From assembly GCA_037349315.1 (NCBI GenBank), contig JBAIAC010000007.1, forward strand, positions 46,886,001 to 46,950,000: a stretch of DNA of 64,000 nt. The letters run 5' to 3'. Shown one piece after another: positions 36,062-45,309 of this stretch. How positions within the stretch are numbered: the stretch's first letter is position 1; every line of letters starts with the position of its first letter. Under the pieces are notes generated by a model. It searched no databases. It was not told where the DNA came from and saw nothing but the letters and a program-made list of their open reading frames with translations. The DNA comes from Chelydra serpentina. Taxonomy: Eukaryota; Chordata; Testudines; Chelydridae. A program made the position numbers and the translations under genes.

Positions 36062-37041
36062 TGTGACAGTCTATACCATTATGTTCACCACTTTTACAAG
36101 ACTGATATATTTTGTACAAAGTTTGCTTTATGAGGTATCATTTGAAATGGCATAATCTGCTGACCATTATGGTTCTGGTATGATTATACGTGTATGACTG
36201 TTACTTAAATATATTGTAATTCAGGGTAACACCCACAAACCACTTTTTCGGCGACAAAGCCACATGAGCACTCCAGCTAGGTTTTAAAGAGCTATCACCG
36301 TCTTAAGCAGCCATTCTTCAGCAATGGGAAATTGTAAACAAAAAATTTACATATCATCAGAGGCTGATGGTTCAACCCTCCCATCTGCAAGAGACTACTT
36401 GTCGCCTGCATCCCAGTTGGGGTTAATCCTCAAAGAGTGGAGGGTGTTACAAGAGAGAGACAATGGTCTTCATTTCACCTCTCCTCTTCCCATCTCTTTG
36501 CTCATGAAATCAACAACTCTCAAAGGGGTAGTGGTCCCAGGCTGAAAGAAGACACAGCCTGTGAAATTTACAACAGTATTTGGTGAGACAAAACCTTTGC
36601 TTTTAAGTTCACTTAGGTTGTTAAATTAGGTATTAGCTTGCATCATCACTTTAATCTTTCTGCAGTTAATAAACTTATCTTATTGTTTTATCTTAACCAG
36701 TGTGTTTGATTCCAGTATGTGGGAAACTACATTTGGAATAACAAGGCTGGTGCATATATCATTTTCCTCTGATGAAATGACAGGACTTTGTATGAGCTTG
36801 CATGGTTCAGTAGTGTGCCGGACAATACAAGACACACATTTCTGGGTGTTGCTCTGTATGTAATTCATGAGTGACTGGTCAGAGTGCTCATGTATTTAGC
36901 TGAGAATGAATCTGCATGCTGAAGACTGTGAGAACAGACCAGTAGTGGTGCTCTGTCAGCAAAGCAGTATAAAAGACACCCCAGGCTAGAGAATTAAGGA
37001 GGAAATTCAATGGTCCAGATTGTACCCTGGGTAATGCCTCA
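36062..37041 (+). mobile_element. LTR-retrotransposon solo LTR
   Basis: It starts TGTGACAGTCTATACC and contains 'ctgatatattttgtacaaagtttgctttatgaggtatcatttgaaatgg', the 'ttcacttagg' block, an AATAAA signal at 36668-36673 ('gttaataaactta'), 'ttttatcttaaccagtg' and 'acaaggctggtgcatat'. It ends near '..gattgtaccctgggtaatgcctca'. I recognise this order from an abundant turtle LTR. Neither gag nor pol is adjacent, so it is read as a solo LTR of about 980 bp. Borders are accurate to about 20 bases. Confidence 0.6.
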
Positions 37042-37044
37042 CTT

Positions 37045-37723
37045 TCATTTAGCTGAAACCCTATTATCTGAACTTCCGCATTATCTGAATCCCTTCCTTG
37101 TCTCCAAGCTTGGGGACAAAGGATTTGGATAACACAGAGGTTCAGATAATAGAGCAGAGATCCCTGGCCAGGATTGAGAGGAGGAGCATAGGCGCCGACT
37201 CCATGGGTGCTCCGGGGCTGGAGCACCCACGGGGAAAAATTGGTGGGTGCAGAGCACCCACCGGCAGCTCCCCGCCAACCCCGGGGCCCGTGCCTAGCTC
37301 CCCGCCAGCCCCGGGACCCACCGCAAACTCACCTCAGCACTGGGAGACGTTGCGGGGCCCCGCCCCTGACGCTGAGCGACGTTGCGTCGGAGGCGGGGCC
37401 CCGCAACGTCACCCGGCGTTGGGGGCGGGGCCCCGCCCCCGAGCGTCAGCCCCCACCGGCGCCACCGGAAGTCGGCGCCTGTGAGGAGGAGTAGTCGTCC
37501 CTGGGCATGGGGGGTGGGAAGCCCCTCAGATGCTAAATGGCTCCTGCTGCAGAACATGGAGCCCTCTGCAGCCCTGCTGTCACTGGAGGCAAATAACTAC
37601 CCCCCCAGCTGTGGGGTAGGCTACCTACTGCTGAATGGCTCCTGACTTCTTCATTATTCAAACTCCCAATTATTTTAATCAAATCCATGTCTCAGTGCTA
37701 CTTGGGTAATCGGGAGTATACTG
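37045..37723. mobile_element. Tigger-like element, left end worn
   Basis: The right terminus, reverse-complemented, reads CAGTATACTCCCGATTACCC and is followed by TA (37724-37725). The left part holds repeated 'attatctgaac' / 'ttcagataat' units typical of this Tigger-like group. The left terminus itself cannot be found next to the LTR. It is split by a hAT MITE at 37187-37483. Non-autonomous; no ORF. Confidence 0.6.
37187..37483. mobile_element. hAT-type CpG-rich MITE
   Basis: The ends are CATAGGCGCCGACT and, reverse-complemented from the right, CACAGGCGCCGACT (13 of 14). AGGAGGAG flanks both sides (37179-37186 and 37484-37491), an 8-bp duplication as in hAT. The interior contains inverted 'gacgttgcggggccccgccc' and very high CpG. 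Overlapping ORFs on both strands are GC-driven artefacts. Confidence 0.9.
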
Positions 37724-37725
37724 TA

Positions 37726-38425
37726 ATCACTGATTTCTCACCGGCTTCAAATGCTCCCTCTCATGTGGAAAACATGCCTTTACTTCTGTCAGGAGACGAC
37801 TCCTCTTCCTCCTTCATAATGGCTTTTTCGAAGGAGGAATTAAGCAGATGACAAATTCTGTTTGAAGTTTTTAGTCGTGGGATAACAGCCAATTGTTTTA
37901 ACCTGCTCATTCTCCTTTTCTGGTTGGATTTCAATGGATGCAAACACCTTCCTCTCCTTAGGGAAAGAATCTGTCCTATTTTTCTGGTTTGGGGCTCTGA
38001 AGCTGAGAGCTTTTCTTAGAGGGAAGAGATGGAGCTTGTAGAAGACGAGGATCTGGAGTGCTTTTTCAGTCTCTCTTTTAAAAAAAAGTTTTTGGTTTTG
38101 TTGTGCTATCAGTGGGTAGGCTATCTGTCTTTTGGAAAAAAAGAGTGAGAAAGGATGACAGACTGCTCACCAAGTGACTCAGTTTACCACTTAGGAATCT
38201 GGAATGGAATTCTAGAGGTTTGCTCTGAAGATTTGGACTGAACTAGAGAGCATGAGAGAAGTTTTGCTACTTAGCCTTTTATATTTATTCCAAATTTGTT
38301 GAATTAATTAGTCATTACAAACAGTTCATCCAGTTCCAGGCATGAGTGTATGTGAGGCAGCTGATCTCAGTGTTATATCACACCCATCAGGGGACACTGC
38401 ATGTATTATGTATCTGCTCCCTCCC
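37726..38425. other. No gene recognised
   Basis: Spacer of mixed composition. The ORF at 37761-37943 on - has no motif. Confidence 0.45.
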
Positions 38426-38429
38426 ATTT

Positions 38430-39037
38430 CCCGTCCCCTGACTGCCCCCATCAGAATCCCTGACCCATCCAACCCCACCCGCTCCTTGTCTCCTGACTAC
38501 CCCCTTCAGAGACGCCCCCCAACCCTAACCACCCCCCGCCGAGATCCCACCCCCTATCTATGTCCCCCTGCTCCTTCTCCCCTGACCGCCCCCTCCAGAG
38601 ACTCCCCGCCCCTAACCACTCCCCTGGGACCCCACTCCCATTTAAGCCCCACTGCTCCCTGTCCCCTGACTGCCCCGAACCCTATCCACATCCCCGCCCC
38701 CTGACAGATCCCCCGGATTCCCACGCCTATCCAATGCCCCCGATCCCTGACTGTTCCCCCAGAACCTCCGCCCCTTCCAACCTCCCCCTGCTCTCTGTCC
38801 CATGACTGCCCCCCGGGACTCCTTCCCCCTTATCCAACCCCCCAGCCCCCTTACCACGCCGCTCAGAACAGCAGCCAGAGGCAGACACGCTGCTGCGCAG
38901 CCCCCCCCCCCCCCGAGATCTGCCCGCGTGGCGGCGTGGTTGCGGAGGGACAGCAGGGGAGGGGCGAGGGGGAGCCTCCCTGGCGAGCTCAGGGGCCGGA
39001 CAGGACGGGCTCGCAGGCCGTAGTTTGCCCACCCCTG
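38430..39037. mobile_element. C-rich minisatellite in a hAT-like element
   Basis: From 38430 to about 38860 there are imperfect repeats built on 'ctccctgtcccctgactgcccc' and 'atccaaccccc', period roughly 60-80 bp and irregular. The right border, 'gtttgcccacccctg' at 39037, is the reverse complement of a CAGGGGTGGGCAAAC terminus of hAT type. No left terminus or target duplication was found. Poly-C lies at 38901-38914. ORFs here are composition artefacts. Confidence 0.5.
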
Positions 39038-39436
39038 ACTTAGGTGGTGCTAAGTAGAGGGAATAACATTCAGTGCTGCTAGCCCTTCTTAGCCTTCGCC
39101 CCACATACTTCCAAATCTCTCAACTGCAGCAACTAATGGAAGGACCTGTGGAACTCAGAGAAGCCTGGATAAGGGAAGAGAAGAGAGGAAATGGAGGAAC
39201 ATTCTCCTCCTCAGACATACTCTTTTAAATTAATATATCTTTCCTACTTTCTAACTAAAAAATAACTGACAGGGATATCCCCATGTATTGAAACTGGTTT
39301 CTCTAGTATCATTTGTGACTTTTACATTATTATAGCATCTAGTGATTGAAGCCCTAGTGTGTTAGGTGCTGTATAGACAGAGACAGTTCCACTTTTCAAA
39401 GAGAATAACTGTCTTATCTATTGAGACTCTAAGAGA

Positions 39437-39760
39437 TGTGTAACAGGTGGTCTGCCCGTTAAGGGCCAAGGGCCAGTCAGTCCTGTTTTCATACCCAGCT
39501 GGGAAGAGTCAGGTGATTGATGTGAAGAGCTCAGTGGAGGAGGACAGCCACAGGAAGGAAGTTGGCTCCTGTGGCTGGCCCTGGAGCAGGGGGAGAGAGG
39601 TAAGAGGAAAGACCTATGTGCTTCTTCAGCCTGATTTGGTCAGAGGAATAACTTTGTGTTACTTTGGGAATTTTATTTCTGAAGAATAAAACTGTGTCCT
39701 AAAGGAAGAGCCAGAACAGACTCTGGGCATGGGATTAACCCTTCCTGGGGGAGACAGGCC
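39437..39760 (+). repeat. Candidate LTR fragment within a MIR-like repeat
   Basis: It begins TGTGTAACAGGTGGTCTGCC and includes 'agctgggaagagtcaggtga' and 'aagaataaaactgtg' (AATAAA near 39683). It separates two stretches that look like one MIR-like repeat (about 39325-39430 and 39775-39935). The right border is not fixed. Confidence 0.3.
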
Positions 39761-39774
39761 AGTAGCCTTCTAGG

Positions 39775-39935
39775 AAGGAAATATTATTCTCATTTGACAG
39801 ATGGAGAAGTGAGATATCATGATTAAGTGACTTGCCCAAGGTTACACAGGAAGTCTGCAGAAGATATGGGAACTGAACCCAGATATCCTTTGTCCATTGT
39901 CTTAGACTCAAGACCATCCTTTCTCTCAGGTCCTA
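39775..39935 (-). repeat. MIR-like SINE, reverse strand
   Basis: The sequence 'tctcatttgacagatggagaagtgag', 'aagtgacttgcccaaggttacacag' and 'gggaactgaacccaga' is the reverse complement of the MIR core and of its pol III B box (GGTTCAGTTCC on -, 39869-39879 on +). The 3' side continues to the left of a possible insert, in 39325-39430. Confidence 0.72.
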
Positions 39936-39939
39936 TCAT

Positions 39940-41820
39940 GGCCATAGGAGTTTTCCAGTGCTATGGAGAATCCTTTAGCCCAGCCAGTTTTGAAGCATCA
40001 GTTTACGATGATATATAACATCAGCCCCAAATAGTAATTTCATGTGGCAATTATGAAAGAGTTAAGAGTGCTGATTTAATGGCTCTTTTAGAATTGATTT
40101 GATCTAAGATCATATTTGCAAATGCATATTCAGGGAATTCTTGAAATTATGAATTAGTGACCTGGCACTAGGGCAGCTGCACAAGTTCATTAAAGATGAC
40201 TGTGAAGTCATAGTGTTCAGAACTTAGTTTTGTCTTGATCTCTGTGTCATTTGAGCACTCACAGGATTCTATGCTAAACAGTTCTTGTTCATTCAAAAGG
40301 ATTGGCAGGACAACAGAAAGTTTAAACAAACAGTTCACTGTATTTAGCACGTATTTCCATCTGCCACAGTGCAGATTTGTTCCTTGGAGACTACCTGCCT
40401 GACCGGTTTCTGACAAATTTACTCCCTGCCAGTCTAAATCTCACCAGCTGGCTTTAATTTCCACACTCTTTGAGACCCTTCTCCCTTGCTCCATGATATC
40501 ACTGTCCAGTTCCTGCTGGTCTGTAAATTTCTTATTAGCTATTTAGAAACAACAGTTTTCCTTGGTTACAAAGCCAAAAATCCATATAGAAAAGTTACTG
40601 CATGAGTTAACTAGTTGCTTTGTTTTTTCCTATATAAAATTACAATTTAAAAAACAACTTTTTTCTTCCAAAATATGCAAATTTGTATTTTTTCCCATTA
40701 GGATTGTACATCTGTTTATTCCTTTGTGGAAGGTATTCTTGTTTAGCTAACAGAAAGGATGGGGGAATAGGCTGATAGTCATAATCAAGTGACATTCATA
40801 TTGGGAAACCTAATACTCTGGAAATGTTCACACCACTGAATATCCCTAGTCGTGCATCCCTGTCTTCTATCTGGGGCAGTCTATCTCTGGCTGAGGGGAA
40901 GAGAGGCCCAGCCATTTATTCTCAACTTGGTTTTCCATGGAGCCATTGGGGACAAAACCTAGGCACAATGAGGTACACTAAGTAAGTTGATCCTGAAAGA
41001 CACACAATGCCACACCACAGTACATTTCACTCCGTCCATGAATTTTCCTTCCGCTCTTTTCGGTGACAAACATTTCTATAGTCATGCAAATTGCTTTTCT
41101 TCCTTTTAAAAATATATATCTTTTTAATCCACAGATTATAATTCATCCAGGTGCAGTTAAAATGGTTTTAATTAATAATACAGATTTACAAGTAAACGTA
41201 TTGTTTCTGAAAGGTATGTGATCAATAGCCCTGGTGACTGAAGTGCAGTATTTACTCACACGACAGGTACGAGTATAGGCAGCAGCATTGCAAGCTCCCA
41301 TGATGTCACTCTGCCAATATGCCTCAAACCTGTTCTGGAAGAACCCTAGAGTTCAGTCTCCAGGCTAATTTAATCCTTGGCCTCTCTGCTGAGACAAAAT
41401 GGTAGAATGGGTAGTATACCTGCACTCTGAATCTGCAATTAAAAATGGACCTGTAATAGTAAATATAAGTACAAACACTTGTTACACATTGTTAGGACAG
41501 TCACAAATTTTCTACATGAGTAAGGACTTTCCCCCCCCCTAAAATAGGATAGTTAAATTGCACAAAACAGCAAAATCTATGTTTATATGAAGTCAGAAAG
41601 AAGGGGTTTTTTTGGTGGGGAAGGGATTATAGCAGTCATAGATGAGAAAGATGCCTTTTAAGTAAATGAGTCTATTCCCCAGCAAAGGCAGGGTATAGTC
41701 CCCTAGGTATCTATGTATCAAATTATAGGGCCCCCATCAATGTATCACGTGAGCAGATGGGAATTGAGACACAGAGTAAGGACCATACACCACAAAGCAC
41801 TTGAGCCTATGCTTAACTTT
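39940..41820. other. No gene recognised
   Basis: Spacer. The ORFs at 40168-40416 (-) and 40562-40750 (+) are motif-free. No repeat family was recognised. Confidence 0.45.
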
Positions 41821-41824
41821 AAGG

Positions 41825-42006
41825 GGGGGGAGGGATAGCTCAGTGGTTTGAGCATTGGCCTGCTAAACCCAGGGTTGTGAGTTCAATCCTTGAGGGGGCC
41901 ATTTAGGGATCTGGGGCAAAAATTGGGGATTGGCCCTGCTTTGAGCAGGGGGTTGGACCAGATGACCTCCTAAGGTCACTTCCAACCCTGAGATTCTATG
42001 ATTCTA
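41825..42006 (+). mobile_element. tRNA-derived SINE with a CR1-like tail
   Basis: The head contains a pol III A box, TAGCTCAGTGG (41836-41846), and a B box, AGTTCAATCCT (41880-41890), about 33 bases apart, as in tRNA genes. There is no cloverleaf-length 3' half, so it is not a tRNA gene. The tail, 'ggttggaccagatgacctcctaaggtcacttccaaccctgagattctatgattcta', matches the CR1 3' end, with the octamer repeats. That fits a SINE mobilised by CR1 machinery. Confidence 0.92.
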
Positions 42007-42137
42007 AGCCCATAAGTAGCCTCATTTCAAGTCTGTCTGACAGTCTTAATAGTTGAGTCTTGGACAAGGACCATCCCTTCAATAATGTTACATAACAATA
42101 ACGTCACCCATGTAAAGTATGTTCGTGTATCCTGATT

Positions 42138-42431
42138 CAGGGGCGGCTCTATGAATTGTGCTGCCCCAAGCACGGCACTCAGGCTGCCGTCGGCAGCGTT
42201 TCTGCGGGAGGTCTTTGGTCCCGTGGATTCGGCGGCGTTCCTGCGGGCGCTCTGCCGGTCCCGAACTGTCAGCAGACCCTCTGCCAAATTGCCGCTGAAT
42301 CCGTGGACCTCTGACAGAAACATCGCCAAAGGCTGCCTGACGGCCGCCCTCACAGCAACCGTCACGCCGCCCCCCTGCGGCTTGCCGCCCCAGGCACGCA
42401 CTTTCTGCACTGGTGCCTGGAGCCAGCCCTG
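42138..42431. mobile_element. hAT-type MITE
   Basis: The left end reads CAGGGGCGGCTCTA. The reverse complement of the right end reads CAGGGCTGGCTCCA. The 8-bp duplication TCCTGATT flanks both sides (42130-42137 and 42432-42439). The 294-bp interior is GC-rich and partly self-complementary. ORFs on both strands are artefacts of the inverted structure. Confidence 0.92.
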
Positions 42432-42439
42432 TCCTGATT

Positions 42440-43965
42440 ACAGATGGGAAAAGCAGACAGTAACATTAAGTGACTTGCTGAAGGTGACATAGCAAGTCTG
42501 AAGAAGGCCCTGATATAGAATTCTCAACTTCCAGACCTGAACACTCAATTCCATTGGTTCACAATGCTTTGTGGTTTACTCCTTTTTAAAAATTGTGATT
42601 GATACCTGACATTTCCAAAACCTAAACTATGGAAAGAAAAGCTATATTTATGAAGGCACTGGTCACAATGCCATAGTTAAGTTTGAATTGCATTAATACC
42701 TAAAGAAGGGCTACAATCTTTGCTTTGTGTGAATAATATAATGTATCCTCTTCAAAATTACAGCGAACTTAGAAGTACATCTTTTAATAAGTTTGAGTGA
42801 AAAATCAATGTCAGTTAAGAAATGCATCTCTTTCCTCAATTTTATAAATCTTGAATGATTTGAATAACAGATCTTTAAAACATCCTATCTAGTTAAAAAT
42901 AATCAAAAACTACATTTGAATAAATCAGGTGGTAATTAAGCTAAGTTATTAATGTTTACTGCATCTAATTGTTAAGATTATGGAGGCGCTTGATTGTGAC
43001 TCCAAATTAGAGATTGCATTCTGAAATGGATTAAAGTGAGGCATGTATTTCTGTTCTTCTCTACACAATTACGGCCTTCCAAGGTGAAATTTTAATGTAG
43101 TAATTTTTATGCCTGAATTTTCTATCTAGTGTTTGTTTTGTTAATAGGTTTTAAAGGACATATATTACATTGGGCTGTGGCTGAAATCTGTCCATATCAC
43201 TTTGTCTGTTTTCCCTTTTTAGGGGAGAGGAAGGTGTTAACTTTTTATTTACTGATTTTGAAACAGTTTGCTACACAAAAATTGGCAAATTCTGAGTAGA
43301 ACAAATGCAAGAAATAATATTAAAATTATATTTATTGTTTAACTTTTGATCCACATCTAAATTTGTTCTATACTTTTTTAAAAATTATTTTAACCTTCAG
43401 ATTCAGTCAGAATTTCCTGGATTTGTCATACTAGTTTTGGGAACATTATAATGATTTTTACCCTTAAATTACCAATATCTACTCTCAATCATAACTCTAG
43501 ATTAACAAAATTTCTTGTCTTGGATAAAACTTTCCTGCATTTAAAAATAAACAAAATAAAACAAAAAGTTATCGTTCTCTTTTTTATAAACTCAATTTAA
43601 TAAAATGCATTTAAATAGTAAAATAAAAATTTGGTGATGAATCCTGGTCACGTGCCACCTCAGCCACATTGTGCATATGCTAAGAAGAATAAAAAAGTAA
43701 ATAATAATAAAATTTAATGTTGGCTAAATTGACCAAACAATGATAGATTAGGTTTAAGACACTAAAGACATTTAAAACAGATTAGGTTAAAGACATGCAA
43801 ACTACAGGCAAATTAAAATCTAACAGGATCTTTGTTACACTCTTTTAGAAAAGCTTTAACTTTTCACTGCTATCACTTTTCACTAACCATCAACTAATAC
43901 ATTTATGAATGAATAGAAAATATGGTATAGCCTCTTAATTCTCAATCTTGGCATCAATTTCTGCA
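42440..43965. other. AT-rich spacer left of the Harbinger element
   Basis: This is very AT-rich and without motifs. The change to CpG-rich Harbinger sequence near 43966 is abrupt, and no Harbinger terminal repeat is found here. Confidence 0.55.
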
Positions 43966-43967
43966 TA

Positions 43968-44546
43968 ATGCAGAAGTTTTACACTAGATGGACAAGTTGT
44001 TTTAGCAACATCAATGTCGGATGGCCGGGCAAGGTTCATGATGCTCGTGTTTTCAAAAACTCTGGTCTGTTTAGACGGCTGCAACAGGGTGTTTATTTCC
44101 CGGACCGCAAAATAACTGTTGGGGATGTGGAGGTGCCTATAGTGATCCTCGGGGACCCAGCCTACCCGCTAATGCCCTGGCTCATGAAGCCATACACGGG
44201 AGCCCTGGACACTGAAAAGGAGCTCTTCAACTACCGGCTGAGCAAGTGCAGAATGGTGGTGGAGTGTGCCTTTGGCCGTCTCAAAGGGAGATGGCGAAGC
44301 TTACTTACTCGCTCAGATCTCAGCCAAACAAATATCCCCATTGTGATTGCAGCGTGCTGTGTGCTCCACAATCTCTGTGAGAGCAAGGGGGAGACGTTTA
44401 TGGCGGGGTGGGAGGTTGAGGCAAATCGCCTGGCAGCTGATTACGCACAGCCGGACACCAGGGCGATTAGAAGATCACAGCGGGATGCGCTGCGCATCCG
44501 GGAAGCTTTGAAAGATAGCTTCCAGAGCGAGCGGGGTAACCAGTGA
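43968..44546 (+). CDS. PIF/Harbinger transposase, C-terminal part
   Basis: This ORF of 192 codons encodes the C-terminal part of a HARBI1-like DDE transposase (DDE_Tnp_4 type), the enzyme that cuts and joins transposon ends in the nucleus. Visible motifs are 'NVGWPGKVHDARVF' (about residues 16-29), 'LGDPAYPL' (61-68, second catalytic Asp at 63), and 'VVECAFGRLKGRWR' (97-110, catalytic Glu at 99). The first catalytic Asp and the N-terminal half are missing because the element is truncated. The ATG at 43968 is just the first in frame and probably not a natural start; residues 1-12 do not align well with the family. The stop is TGA at 44544-44546. The gene converges on the Myb-like gene downstream. 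No exact AATAAA follows it before 45.2 kb. It is a pseudogene in function but free of stops. Confidence 0.92.
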   Translation: MQKFYTRWTSCFSNINVGWPGKVHDARVFKNSGLFRRLQQGVYFPDRKITVGDVEVPIVILGDPAYPLMPWLMKPYTGALDTEKELFNYRLSKCRMVVECAFGRLKGRWRSLLTRSDLSQTNIPIVIAACCVLHNLCESKGETFMAGWEVEANRLAADYAQPDTRAIRRSQRDALRIREALKDSFQSERGNQ

Positions 44547-45225
44547 CTGTGACGCTTGCTTAAACAGAAGCTGAAACTGCCCCCGTTTCTTTTCCCAGTT
44601 TAGGTTGCCTATCCTCTCCAATTACCAACCCCCTTCCCCCCCTTCATTCAACGCCTTAAACGTAAAATAAGGGAAACATTGTTTATTTAAACCGTCTCCA
44701 TTACTGGTTTCTCGGTTAAGGTTTTAACCTGGGACGCATACCGCTGTTGGGGAGCGGGTGGAGTGTTGGGAAGTACGCTTCCAAGCTTGGGGAATAACAT
44801 GCTCCTGCTCCCAGAGCAGTCCGAAGTGCTGGACAGCTTGTTTCAAGGGAGCCATCAACCCCTCCTATTCCCAACTGTCTGTGGTGGGGCCTGTGTGACT
44901 TTTTGGCCGTGGATTGCGGCCACAGATCCCCTGCTGCATGGATCTGTCATGCAGGCTATCGCCGGCCGCAAAAGATCAGCAGCCACCCTCCCCCACCAGA
45001 AAGTTAACCCCCCCTCCATAGAGAACATCAAAACCCCCTCCCAGAATGACAAGTGTACCTAGTGCATGCAATGTGAGTGTGACTTTCTGTTGATCCTTTC
45101 CCCCTGTCTGTACCCTGGTTCAGGCGCCTGTCGTCTCTAATTACAAACCCCCTTACCCACTCCCCCAAAACCAAACCGTCCTTTGAAAGAAAGTCAAGGA
45201 AACAGCACTGTACAAAGCAAATATT

Positions 45226-45231
45226 TTTATT
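45226..45231 (-). terminator. Poly(A) signal of the Myb-like gene
   Basis: TTTATT on + is AATAAA on -, about 80 bases past the stop codon of the Myb-like gene. A second AATAAA on - lies at 44682-44687. Confidence 0.6.
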
Positions 45232-45309
45232 AAGGTGAGCATAGTTTAGAGATGAAACCTGGGCAGGGAAGTGTTGTGGGGTGCGGTTGGAGGGAGGGAA
45301 AGGACCCAT

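Noticed and set aside
37098..37645. GC-rich ORFs on both strands
   Set aside because: They overlap a CpG-rich hAT MITE with exact target duplications and have no motif.
38342..39104. Pro-rich ORFs that resemble structural proteins
   Set aside because: Composition artefact of a C-rich minisatellite.
41825..41900. Possible tRNA gene
   Set aside because: A and B boxes are present, but the acceptor stem cannot close and a CR1 tail follows. It is a SINE.
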